From Icerya purchasi (lineage: Eukaryota; Arthropoda; Insecta; Hemiptera; Monophlebidae): DNA of 64,000 bases. The stretch spans positions 172,823,863 through 172,887,862 of the forward strand of contig CM077116.1 of NCBI GenBank assembly GCA_039619475.1, read 5' to 3'. The notes beneath the pieces are model-generated. The model worked only from the letters and a program-made list of their open reading frames with translations. It made no database searches and was not told the origin of the DNA. Of the stretch, positions 25,501-36,600 are shown piece by piece (the stretch's first letter is position 1; the number at the start of each line of letters is the position of its first letter). A program made the position numbers and the translations under genes.

Positions 25501-25861
25501 ACAAAATAAATTTTTATTCGCCGATATTGCAGTTTGCCGTCGAACTGAATCAACTTAACTTTTTTAAAGTTTTCAGCTTAAATAAATCAAAATTCATTTC
25601 CATTTCGAATTGCCTATTCATATTTGTATTTTTATTATACATCAAAGTTATGAAAAAGATTTTCATATTTGTTGTCATATATTTTTACAAAATATTGCGC
25701 GGGCGGCGTGGCGGTACGCGACACGCACTTACGGAACTCAAAATGTAGGTATCACACCACCAGCCGAATATTCGGCGGCCGGATACCGAATATTCGGCTG
25801 GTGGTTAGGCCGAATATCCGGTATCCGGTATCCGGTCAAACAACTATTCGTTGCATTATTA
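22588..25861 (-). mobile_element. hAT transposon with inactivated transposase
   Basis: A 3.3-kb element. The left end reads TAGAGATGCACCGAATATT; the right end, in reverse complement, reads TAATAATGCAACGAATAGT, matching at 13 of the first 17 positions. Both subterminal regions are packed with palindromic motifs of the form CCGAATATTCGG and CTATCCGG/CCGGATA (22600-22680 and 25760-25840). Flanks are AT repeats (ATATATAT and ATATTATA), so the 8-bp duplication cannot be confirmed. The transposase remnant lies on the minus strand. A CAGTGGCGTAGCATGGG string at 24868 resembles another hAT end and may mark a nested, truncated insertion in the 5' part. Confidence 0.8.
22850..24704 (-). pseudogene. hAT transposase (BED finger and dimerisation domain), frameshifted
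   Basis: hAT transposases cut and paste their own element. The ATG is at 24704. The first segment (to 24354) is a BED-type zinc finger beginning MATRRSPLWNYFEI with the CLIC cysteine pair; the final HLKAKYP has Tyr where families usually have His. The next piece (24357-24148) has the conserved MIALDNEPLSIVD stretch. The third (to 23136) holds the RNase H-like core region, including QDISTRWNSTYYL and FLATLLDPRFK. The last (23203-22850) is the C-terminal dimerisation region with SSSCSSVYSERLFSEAG. The four pieces lie in order but in different frames: breaks near 24356, 24165 and 23170. Once joined they would span about 610 residues, a normal hAT length. It is therefore a pseudogene, though conservation is good enough to suggest moderate age. 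Confidence 0.93.
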
Positions 25862-26229
25862 ATATTATATATATATGTGGGGGGGGGGGGGGGGGTATAT
25901 TCGTGTGTGTGCTACTTTCAAACACTTGGTACTTTCAGTGTATTAGTACATTTACCTTAATATATATATATATTTCAAATATTAGGCGATTAGGCCGGAA
26001 TTTATGACAGGGTTTTTTAACATCTTGAGGTACAAAGATCATTTAACTGATCTTTTACTTTCATATTAGTAAACAACATATGAAGTTCAAGTGATTTCCA
26101 GTTTTAATGCCACTCATATGTATAATAATTAAATAGCAATACAATATGCAAATAAATAAAAATTAAGAAATAATAATCTTAATAAAACCAACAGAATTTT
26201 GTAAAATTAGTTTTTTTTTTTTTTTGAGT

Positions 26230-26640
26230 TTTCACCAGTTGTGAAATTCTTGGGTTAAAATGTTGCCCAGACGCATTATTTGCTCCCGAATGATTTCTTT
26301 GTCTTGATTTGATTACGGGGAGCGCAGAAGATCGTTTCCGCATAAGAATGTTACTGAAAATACTGCAAGATATTGTAAGGCGAGTTGTCGAAGGTTGAAA
26401 AAAAGAAATGGCACTCTTTCAAGCAGAAGTCTTCCAGGCAACGTCAGTTTCAAAAATATCCTTAAGAAGGTTTCTGGGATTTTGCAGTTCAATGACTTTA
26501 TCTCGGATTTCTTCAGCATTTCCACAACACTGAAATGGATTACGAATTAGTTTTCGAACATGTTTCCCATTTCGTTTCTTCTGATTGCGGGTAAATGACG
26601 TTTAAAATTCTTTTCCCGGCATTTGTAATTGACGTATGAC
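26230..26640 (-). pseudogene. Relic of a second hAT transposase (ZBED5/GTF2IRD2-like type)
   Basis: On the minus strand, short in-frame pieces appear in the right order for the C-terminal part of the hAT transposases related to ZBED5, EPM2AIP1 and GTF2IRD2: FKRHLPAIRRNE, then NPFQCCGNAEEIRDKVIELQ, NPRNLLKDIFETDVAW, LRQLALQYLAVFSVTFLCGN and VIKSRQR. At least three frame changes separate them. The string CAGGGTTTTTTAACATCTTG at 26008 resembles a hAT terminus and may be the 3' end of this element; I found no partner end to the right. The family differs from the neighbouring hAT element, which has a different dimerisation motif. Confidence 0.65.
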
Positions 26641-27244
26641 ATTCTCTGTTATATTTCTGTTCCAATTTCATAATAATTTTCCGGTCAATAAATGTTTTTA
26701 AATTTTCAAATATTGAATATTCGTCCTCAAAAATTTTATTTTCCTAGAGTTCAAAAATAACAAGGTGAAGCTAATCTTCAAATATGAACATAGTCGCTAT
26801 CCCCTTCGAATATTTATTTTCCGAATGTCAAAATCGGAAATTTAACAGTTAACTGCGTGGAAATATCCGTAAGATAAGTCAAGTATACTTTTGATGTGAA
26901 ATCACTTAGAAATAGCCCACCTGTAGAACACGATACTGTTGAAGACAAGTCGTATTAGTGAAACCGTCCAGATAAATATGTATTAATTCGTAGACTAGCG
27001 CTTTTTGCATAACGTGTTTTTTCTCTTTTCCGGTTCACCACTGGAAAGAAAGAGAAAGAAAGAAAATTACGATGTCCGCGTATTTAGTGTTCCCCTACGA
27101 TCTTTTTTATTTTTGTACTCTCTGTTTGTTTTAAAATTAATTTTTAAATCGTACGCCCGTTTAGCTTGGCACCATTCAAAAGTGCTTTTATGCTCTTCGT
27201 ATTGTGATTATGTTCAAAACCTTATTGGTTTATAAAATTAGCAC

Positions 27245-27365
27245 TATTTCCGTCAGATAATGCTTTAGCTGACACTGCTGTTAGGTCTGTTGTGCCCTAT
27301 GCCTTGTTCTCCTCCTCCTCCCTCTGACATATCAAAGTCTCTGGAAATTTATGGCGCTTCCATCA
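27245..27365 (+). pseudogene. Possible remnant of an I-like RNase H domain
   Basis: The + strand frame reads SDNALADTAVRSVVPYALFS. This resembles the end of the RNase H domain of the I-like ORF2 in this window (GNEKADYLARSAISS), including the final catalytic Asp context (N-x-x-A-D). The match is short and stops appear soon after. It lies about 100 bases left of the Tc1/mariner-type element. Chance resemblance is possible. Confidence 0.3.
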
Positions 27366-27471
27366 ACAAACAAAATCGACCCGGATGCGACAACCTTCAG
27401 CCAGCAACCGGTTCCCATTACGTTCTGATTTTTATTAAACCTTTTTTAACTTATTTATTTTATTTTACATA

Positions 27472-28746
27472 CAGGCTGGTACGTAAATTCGTTAAAATTT
27501 GAAAAGATCGTATTAAAAAAAATATTTGACATATATTAGAAATTATCTACTCACGAGATAGCCAATTCATGGGAATTTACCTTTTAAACATAACATCATC
27601 TAAATGACCATCGTTTCGACTTTTATCCTCTTCTAAGCGAGCACCAAAATTTTCGAGAATTTGACAGCAAAGAGACCGTGAGATCGCAGGCATTTAATGT
27701 AGACATGGTTCTTTAAATAACCCCACAAAAAAAAGTCTGCTGGGGATAATTCTAGACTCTTGCGTGGCCATTGGATGTCGCCTCCCCTGGAAATCTGCTT
27801 TCCCGAAAACATTTCTTTGACCACCGGCAGGGACTCGTTGGATCTGTGACAAGTGGCTCCATCTTGCTGAAAGCATGCGTTACAATTGTAGCCAGCAAAT
27901 TCCAGTAGCTTCGGTGCCAAGAACTCCCGTAACATTTTCACATACTCAGCAGAATTAACAGTGACCGTACGGTCGCCAGAATCTTCGAAAAAATCGGGGT
28001 CAATGATTCTTTTCGCTGAAATTGCAGCCCGTACAGTTACCGTAGGCGAATGAAGTGACCTCTTATGTTTAGCTTCGGGATTTTCACTGCACCAATATCT
28101 GCAATTCTGTTTGTTAACGTGTCCGATGAAGTGGAAATGGGCTTCGTCAGAAAGCAATATGTCAAAATTACTGAATCGATCCAACATTGTTTCGATATAC
28201 GATTTGCGTAAATTTAATTATCATTAGGTATATTAGTTTCTGCACTATTTGGATCTCTTATACGGATGTAATTTCGAATCTGATTTTAAAATACGGTGTA
28301 CAGATGTGCGGGATAATCCTTATTTTGCCGAACGTTTGCGCGTCGATAAATGTGGATCACGTCGAACTGAAACGGAAACTTCCTCCTCCACGTTCTGTTC
28401 GCTACGAGAAGTCCGTGGGCGGCCGGTTTGCTTCGCATTTAGTGTTGATCCTGCCTCTTCGAATTTCCTAACCCATTTCTTTCTTTATTAAAGGAGCACT
28501 CAGAGGGACACTGATTCATGTAAATCGTATTGAACGCGAAATAAGCGTCTCACAATAACGAGCGAACTATTGTTTAAATAAAACTGTTCGACACAAAAAG
28601 CACGCTGCGCGGTCCTGCGAAGCGTCCCATTGCAATAAAACTTTCCGAGAAACGAACTAGCGATAAGATCACTCCCCGTGCCCCGCGTGGCTTGTGTTTG
28701 CGCGGGAAGTTAGATTTAAATGTTAACGAATTTATGGGCCACCCTG
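27472..28746 (-). mobile_element. Tc1/mariner-superfamily element, complete ends, dead transposase
   Basis: A 1275-bp element flanked by TA on both sides (27470-27471 and 28747-28748). Termini are CAGGCTGGTACGTAAATTCG on the left and, in reverse complement, CAGGGTGGCCCATAAATTCG on the right; similarity continues for about ten more bases. The transposase lies on the minus strand and is frameshifted. Length, TA duplication and ends all fit a full-length but inactivated copy. Confidence 0.92.
27633..28530 (-). pseudogene. Transposase with N-terminal DUF4817-like helix-turn-helix and DDE domain, frameshifted
   Basis: The N-terminal part on the minus strand (about 28480-28330) reads WVRKFEEAGSTLNAKQTGRP and ends with DPHLSTRKRSAK before a stop; a shifted frame continues with SVHRILKSD and LHPYK. 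This is the insect DUF4817-type DNA-binding region. After at least two more frame changes the long frame 28187-27633 gives the DDE_3-like catalytic part: the first acidic block LSDEAHFHFIGHVNKQNC, the second FQQDGATCHRSNES, and the third region SLELSPADFFLWGYLKNHVY. The three acidic motifs survive, but the frame is broken between the DNA-binding and catalytic halves and the C-terminus is degraded. Families of this kind normally encode about 350-450 residues. Confidence 0.9.
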
Positions 28747-28748
28747 TA

Positions 28749-29504
28749 TTTTGTTTTTTTCTTAGGTCTGTGTAATGTACGTATTATATATGCGTGAGAG
28801 GATATTTCTGTTAAACAATAGGGTGCTCTCGAAGAAATTTTGTAGCCTGCTAATCCTCCACTATATTCATACAATAGGAGCAAAAAACCAAGTGGAAAAA
28901 GAAGAAATACTGACCACATTCGAAAGTAGTGATTTTAGTTCTGATGCCGAAATAAATTATGCTCGGTAGATGTTAGCCGAACTGCGTAAATAAGACGACT
29001 CGAGAGGACTGACAAATGAATGGTGGACCAAAATTGAAGATGGAAAATATCTCAGTTTATTAACCGGGAGATGATTATTAATAAGCTGGATGTGGATAAA
29101 GATAACGGTGACCGAGAGAATATGATCCCTTCACGGACGGTGCTTTGAGTGTGTTCAATATTTGCATCAAGTATAGGGATTAAATAAAGTGAAGCGGCAA
29201 CTGCCGATATTTTGACATTGAAATGTTTGCCGAAAAATAAGTTTAAACTGTCCATTAAAAACACAAATTGAACAGTATTTTTCTACCGAGTAGGCGACAA
29301 CGGGCATGGTTTAAGTGGTGTGGTTTTGATTTGTTCATTTTTGTATATTAAAGTTATGCTTTTGTTCCATTATTTTTTTTATAAGTTAATTTTATTAATT
29401 TAATTAGTGGCACATATTACTGTTATTGTTATCTAAATTAAGTTATTCGAACTAATTAATAAGTATGGGAATAATTTGTTGTTGTTGATTATTCTATGAG
29501 TTAG
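28749..29504. other. No supported gene
   Basis: AT-rich with short open frames only; no signal seen. Confidence 0.4.
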
Positions 29505-30640
29505 GGCGATTCCAGAGTAGGCCGTTTTTCAATTTTTGTTCTTGTTTTCCATCGACGAACCACGTTTCTGCTCCACATTTCGTTGCATTCGGCACGCCAT
29601 TTATTTCTGCTGCTTATTCCTTTGTCATACCGATGATACCCCTAGCATATTTTTCTTTTACTGGTTTTTGATATTAAATATTTAAAGGTTTTTAATCTTT
29701 CTATTTGATATTCTCCTATTTTCTTATCGCGCGATTTCCATTATCTTTAGCGACTTCGTTGTCACTTCCTACCTCAATATCGTTTTAGAAATATTTTTTA
29801 GTGCTGCTTTCTATAGTCGCAATGTCCTTACAGTGCTTCTTTTATTTGTACATTGTTGTCTGCAAATAACATGTTCCATAACGCTTCATTTCTTATATCC
29901 TCTACTTTTCAGTTTGTTGCGAAAAGAGGCGGGGGTTGCACACTGATCGCTGAAGAAATTCTACATCTACCATTCTATTTAGTTGCACATTCTAACATTA
30001 CTTTTAACTTTTGCTTTTGCTTTCTCATGCATATCTCGAATTAATGTCATATTCTTTTCGGATTGATTTTTCTTCCCTAAAATAGCTCCACACACCTTTT
30101 GTTCGACGGAGGGAACTCTGTTATATGTTTTTTCAAGTTGTCCGGTGCAGAGATTGCACGTTTCTTGATTATCGAAATTGTTCTTCTCCGATTGGTCGTT
30201 TCATTTATTATTGGCGTGTTAATTACCTTTTCCTATATTTTCATCGAGTGCGACGTTAACTTAATTCAACTTAATTGCCCTTTAGTTTTTATAGTCCTGC
30301 GTATTTTCAGCTCTGAATATACACTATCATTTCTTTCTTCCGGTATTATTTGCTCTTCTTCATAAATCGGGTTTTCATTAAATCCTGTATAACAGATTCG
30401 TCCCTTCATCACCGATAGCTTTTACAGTTATTTCATCTGGTTCTGCTGACTTTCCATTTTTAATTCATTTAGAGTTTATACAAATTTTTGTCTTCCTATT
30501 CCGCTTGTTAATTCTTTATTTATAAAGTTATCGAGTTTTCTTCATTCAGCGATTTGTTGAAATATCTCTTTTAGTTTTCATTTATTTCTTTCTGTTCTCT
30601 TGCAAGCGCGCGTTTTCCATCTCCTCGGATACGTATTTTT
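29505..30640 (-). pseudogene. Heavily decayed RTE-like reverse transcriptase
   Basis: No long open frame exists, but the minus strand carries RT blocks in the correct order across all three frames: PDEITVKAIGDEG (about 30450-30405), IPEERNDSVY (about 30340), LEKTYNRVPS (about 30140-30110, compare the family's LEKAYDRVPR), MTLIRDMHEKAKAKV (about 30040), LWNMLFADNN (about 29885-29855, where active enzymes have ADD) and AETWFVDGKQEQKLKNG (about 29590-29540). These fit RTE-type LINEs. The many stops and frame changes and the lost catalytic Asp show long decay. Upstream, LKEIFQQIAE near 30570 may belong to the same ORF. Confidence 0.75.
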
Positions 30641-30904
30641 GTCATTCTAAACTTTAATTATAATATAAAGCGTGTGTCCATAAAGAATGCTTTTGAGATA
30701 AAACCACGTCGCTGTATTGCTTATTAAAAAGTTCAGAGAATGTTGATTATTATAAAGTAATTATTTCGTAGTAAATGTTATTTGTCTGTGAGTTTGCATG
30801 GAAATTTACCGCGCAATGGGTTGTTAATAATCGCCGACACTTGCATGTAACATCTATCGTTTATTAATAAAATATTACATTCGTTTTGTTCACTGTTTGT
30901 TGCA

Positions 30905-31448
30905 TTCTGTTATGCATTTAAATCAACGGAATGGTCTCCCGCAAGGAGGTGTTCTCTCGCCGATACTTTTCAACATATACACAAATGACCGACCGATTTT
31001 CGCAGATACGAATCATTACATCTATGCAGATGGTTTCACAATCACCTATCAAGGATCAAGCTTTGGGTCAATAGAGGACAGACTGACAGAAATGCTAAAC
31101 AAACTTTCGGAGTATTCTACACTTAATCAACTTAGACCAAACTTAAAGAAAACGAAAGTGTTGATCTTCCACCTAAAGAACTATTTAGCACAAAAGAAAC
31201 TGAATATAGTTTGGCGAGGAACAAAATTAGAATTTACGGACCAACCAAAGTATATTGGTGTAGCATTAGACAGGACATTTACATACAAAAAGTATTGTGT
31301 AAATATTAAGAGTAAAATTGCTGCCAGGATCGGTATCTTAAGAAAACTTGTTGGTAGCTCGTGGGGTGCTAAACCTGAAGTTCTTCGGATTACTACTTTG
31401 ACATTATGTAACTCTGTGGTAGAGTACGCATATAACTTTTTCCATTGA
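30905..31448 (+). pseudogene. Jockey-like reverse transcriptase fragment
   Basis: An open frame covers the palm-to-thumb part of a non-LTR reverse transcriptase: NGLPQGGVLSPILFNIYTND, then HYIYADGFTITYQG, LRPNLKKTKVLIFHLKN, PKYIGVALDRTFTYKKYC and SSWGAKPEVLRITTLTLC. The catalytic box is YADG instead of YADD, so one metal-binding Asp is lost. Both the upstream fingers/endonuclease and the downstream part are absent; the frame stops at TGA 31446-31448. The uninterrupted 180 codons suggest a fragment younger than the neighbouring RTE relic but inactive. Flanks show no tail or duplication that I can place. Confidence 0.9.
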
Positions 31449-33397
31449 TTCATTGAGCCTAAATTTAAAAATATAGCAGAAAAATTTACATTAGGACCGA
31501 TTTTTTAAGAAATTATTATTTATTTTTTTTTGTATAATCGAAAATAAAAAGATGATCTATTATTTTTAAGAAATAATAAATAAAAAGAAATTCTGTAATC
31601 CCTTTATTAATTACAAAAAAGAAAATAAAACAGAATAAAATTTAATTTAGTTAATAAAAGTACTTTCAAATTAATCTTGATATTTTTGAGTACTTATCCG
31701 ATGCTTTGCGAGTATACTCGCCCCCTTGTGTATCTTAGAATGGTATGTGGTTAAATTGGGCTCGGGTAATGTAAAAATTGCTTCCGGATACTTAACAACG
31801 GGAACTTCAAGTTAAGTGAACCGGTTGTTGTCTGTATTCTGTTTTGCGTGTTGTTTCGTTCGAACGGTCGCCATTTTTCTACCTGGACGACGAATCTACT
31901 TTATAATGAATGGAAGGCGAGTTAGTGGTGCGTCCAACCTCGTGCAGTTTCGATTGAACTTTTTTTATTGTACAGCTTATGTGGCTGTGTCGTTTCAGAT
32001 GTGTTATACGCGGTAAGCAGATCATTCCGCCGGAATTATATTACTGTTCGGTTGCATTTAATTACGTTTTAATATAATAAACTTAAAATTAAACAAATCT
32101 GTTATATTCGAAATATAACTTTATCATGTTTATCGATTTTTGTATTCCGTTGCGTTTTAGTGGGATTTGGAATCTTTATATTTTTTGTTCGGGTTTGATC
32201 GATAAAACGGTTTTTCATACTTTTAATAATTGCTTTTTTTGTTTTTGTTTTTTTTTTTTTGGTTTTTTCTCCGGCTTTTGTTTAAACTTTGATTATGAAA
32301 ACGAATTTACAATATAAGCAAGCTAACAGAAATAAATAGTATCATCCTTTATTATTATTTTTTTTGCGTCCGTCGATATGGACATTAACCTAAAGTGAAA
32401 TTTTTATTTATTTTCGATGTGCGGCAGCGAATAAGGTCGTATCCGAATGAAACATCACTGTCTAATTAACTACGCCAGAGTAGCTGGCTCAGTATTTTCC
32501 TAAAATTGACAGAACAATTGAAATAAATTAAATTAAATTAAATAAGACAAAAAAATGATTACACATTTATGTTAAAAATTTATTTATATTTCCCTATTTA
32601 CATTTCCTGTTTTTCGCAGTGTATCATCTTGTATTCCCGTTTATCCCTTCCTCTTAATGACAGCATTCAATTCTGTTACATTCTGGCAGTGGCTATATAT
32701 ATATATATACATATATATGTATATGTATGTATTAAAATAACATGCGGTAAACCTTTTTTTAAAGTAACTGTATTTTTGTGAACCGTTTATCTCGGTACTG
32801 TATAATTTCTGTAGCTGGAAAACTATTTCAGCAATTTGATGTAATTGTGGAAAGCTGTTTTTATTTTCTCGTTCAGATTCCAGAATATTTTTTTAACGTT
32901 CTTAAAATATAATTAACGATCCAAGGAGGAAATAATTTTTCGTTGTGTTGCCTTTTCTTTAAAAATAAGAAAAAAGAAATCGTATTCGTCCATTTCCTCT
33001 CTTGTTACCTCTCACTTTCTCCGGATTCTTTGCTTTTAGAATTTTAGTTGGTTTTTATTACACGAGAGTTTTGGTTTATTTTAAAAACTTGCATTTGAAA
33101 TATGTTAAGTTGGTCTTACTTTTTTTTGGATTAAGATTTGAAATGTCGTACGGATTCTAATTAACTTGAAAGGGAGTTCTTTTCTATGAAAATTTTTTCT
33201 CAGCTAGATATATTTTTAATTAAATTGTTGACAAAAAAAAAAATAATAATTTCAATAATACCAATTTTTTAAGTGCTACAACAATAGATAAATTATTCAA
33301 AGTTCGTTATTTAGCCCTCCTTCTACATTCATATCACCGGTCTATCAAATCTCTGTTGACATTGCTGTATGTAATTTAAGTAATTCGATTAGTTAGT
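31449..33397. other. No supported gene
   Basis: Low-complexity AT-rich DNA with a TA repeat at about 32693-32728. The short + strand frames here (31816-32016, 32126-32317, 32569-32781) are T-rich and lack any recognisable signature. Confidence 0.4.
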
Positions 33398-33645
33398 ATT
33401 AAGTCAAGTCAAGTCAATCACGGACAGAGTGACGCGTGTAGTTGAGGTTCACAATGCACTAAGCATAATAGGTCTAAAGTGAATATTGGGCACAATTCTA
33501 TTCCTTCGGCCGTCTTTGCTTTCTCGGATATTTCAGGCGCTAGGTAAATCTGGGAGCGACACTAGGGTTCGTAATGAAACATGTTCGGAACCGTGACCTC
33601 TAGTTCGGTAGCCGGGCACCTTAACTACTGGGCTACCGCGAAACG
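33398..33645 (-). repeat. tRNA-derived SINE
   Basis: On the minus strand the head reads GCGGTAGCCCAGTAGTTAAG, an A-box-like tRNA 5' part, followed 30-40 bases later by GTCACGGTTCCGAAC, a slightly degenerate B box (33583-33592). A body of about 170 bases follows and ends in tandem TTGAC units (33401-33418), a typical simple-repeat SINE tail. It is transcribed, when active, by RNA polymerase III from these internal boxes and moved by a partner LINE. The B box carries one extra base, so this copy is probably silent. Confidence 0.72.
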
Positions 33646-36600
33646 TAGTGTTAATTGTTGCCCTGCAGTGTAAAGGATTACAACTTAACAATTGTGGTTT
33701 TATTATACCCGGCTTATTACTTATCTCCGCTGACATAGTGTTAACATCGTTTCAGTTTGCACGATATGAACATAGAGGTCAGATGAGAAGAGCGTGGAGA
33801 GTCACCTTTATTTACTTAATTAATATTTATCGCATGTATATCCATTCATGACAGCATCATTGATACACGCACATTATGCACGTGCGTCAGACGAGGTAAG
33901 CTTGGTGCAGTGTGCAATTACTTTAATGTAATTTTATTCTCCATCTCGACCGCTTAGCCATATTATAAGAGTAGAGGCGTGTATCAGCCGCAGACATTCA
34001 GTACTGAAGATTTTACGCGAGTTCATTTTCCGTGTAATGGATTACTCGGTAATGTTGACCGATATGTGTATTCGATACTTTGATAATTTACTTTTATTTC
34101 CGGCTCACTGAAAAATTTCTTGTAACGCTTGGCATAATACTCGTGTAGTTACGTAATTAGATGGTAAATACGGAAAATCTTTCACTGCAATCGCTGAACC
34201 CAGTTGTAGACGTACGATAAATTTCCATGCCGCTTTTCCCGATCGTGGCTAAAAACCCCAAGTACGCTAACGGACTAGACTTGACGGATATTTCAATCTG
34301 ATGAATCGGTTTTTTACCTTTTCCCACGCTCGATTTTATTCTTACAAACCGGTTGAACTCGCGGTCTCCAAGTCCGGCGACAGCGCCAGCGATGCTAGAT
34401 ATTTGATATACTGTTCCGCTCGGCTGACGATAGTAATTTTTTACCGGTGACCGGGACTTTTTACGCACGGTAAACGCGTTAACTTTACAATTTCGATTTT
34501 AAACTTTCTTGCCTACTAGGTAATTTCATGGACTCTGTCACGGTTGAATATGGTGGTCGGCTTTTATGACCTGCCAGAATGCAGATATTTTCTGCAAAGC
34601 TAGCCAGAAAACTGTTGTACTCTACTATTTGTGGCTGGGATATCTCTGCATAAGTCGGGAATAACAGCGACATACTGTTAACGCCGAATTCGAACAACTC
34701 TCCACGTAAACCTTTTTGTCGTTATCAATCCTAGAGTGCTCGCGCGCTATATGAGCATTTTGTCGCGCGCGACAAAAAATTCGTGTTATTTTTACACGAT
34801 GCATTTGTCAAAGCGTCCTAGTAGCTGTCCCCTCTCCGTACCTCACCACCTTGTTTTAGAAATTTGAAGAAATTCAATGATGACCGCAAGAGACAACGGC
34901 TATTGTTGGTGTGTCGCGTTTGGCGGCATATTGCTCACTGCGCGACTAGTCACGTAAGTAAAATTCGTGTGTCTGGTTTTTTACTGTAGTTGAAATATTA
35001 CTTCGAAATTACCATCTCTACGCACGCCTACTTCTTTCGATATCGGATCCTGTATGGAAATTCGTGATTTTCCATTCCTGATAACAATCTTGGTCATCTT
35101 GACCGTTTAATCAACTCTTAACGATGAAGTCTATAATAGTCGCTGCTTTTAGTCCATTCCGATCCAAAAAGAAAAACTTCTTCCTTATTCGATTTAGAAT
35201 CCTCTCAAAAATTCTCCTTCAATTGTCGAAATTTTTTCTGAATAACCTTAAACTCTACAATCTGATGCCTCTCGTAGTCGCCGGTTGCGTATGACTCAAT
35301 AAGTAGCTGGAAGCGCTGTTTTTTTTCTTCTATAATTAATATAAATAAATAAAACATTACCCTGCCTACGTATTTAGTGCAGCTGAACAACAAACGGTTA
35401 GCATCGTACACCAAGTTAATTGAGTAAAGTCGTTTGTCAATAAAAATCTAAGTAAATATTTGAAAACTATTTCCTTTTTGGATCGCGATTAAATGTTAAT
35501 GTTTGCCCTCCACTAAACTTATGGATCATCTGAAGAATTTCTTGATACTGAAACATTTTAAACAAGCACACAAACACGCATCTAATTAAATAGAGCAATA
35601 ACCGAATACCACAAAATACTTTAGATTCGTCGACTACTGTTAAAAAAACGATTGCGATTTTGTAAAAAATAATAATAACCGGTGATTAATTTACATTTCG
35701 ATAAAATACGGAAATTTCTACATAATTGTACATAATGCTCCGAAATGAAAAGTGATCTGGACACATTTGTCGGAACGAGCGTGATGATGTTTTGTGTCCG
35801 AGATGTGTAGGTCCCATACTTTTCGTTGAATGTGAGCTGCTATTCGCCTCTGTGCGGATTTCAAACTGTTACGGATAATGTTCGGATCAGTTGTCAGTTG
35901 CGAGTTTAATGTCTCTCGAAAATTAACAAGGAGGCTATGAAAATTTTAGACGGCGATAAATTTGTAACTCTTTCATTTTATTCCGGTTTATCATGATCGC
36001 GCTGCCATGTTGGTTTCGGTTTGTAAGCAGTTCATTTACATTAGGCACGAATAAATTTATTTTCTTACAGTCGTAAGTGCTTCAATTAATGCAGGGCCGT
36101 GTTTAACAGCGATAAAGTATTGCGCAATTCCGTTATTGTCATGTCCGAGTAAAAAACGATTACGTGTTTGCCTCAGAACAGACTTTGCCTTCTCTCATCC
36201 ATATTCTATGCGGGCTCTCGCTGCGATAATAATACGATCCGATTGTTTCTAACCTAAACCTATGCTGGGTTCATTAAATTTGATAATCGATGTCGGTAAT
36301 TTGTTTTAAATAAAAAGGGAATCCGGTTAGCACGGGTAAAATTTCTAAAACAAAAGTTTCGTATTCAAATAGCGAACAATGAAAATGTCTCCAAAATTGG
36401 ATGTGTTTTATATGTATGCGATAAAATTGTAATCCGTGTATCTCCCAGTTATTTTTCCAGTCGCTTCTTGTATAGTAATACAAAAAAAAAAAAAAAAAGA
36501 AAAAATAAAAGTTTATCTCGTGTTTTTTTTATTTTTTATAATGTCGGCGGAAGGAGGATTTGTTCTTTAAACATTTCTTTACTACTGACAAGAAGACTTC

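Noticed and set aside
25879..25895. Run of 17 G
   Set aside because: A simple homopolymer beside the hAT end; could also be a sequencing or assembly artefact and has no evident function.
35757..35870. Possible LINE zinc-knuckle relic (CPRCVGPILFVECELL)
   Set aside because: Similarity to the I-like ORF2 C-terminus rests on a few residues and lacks flanking matches.
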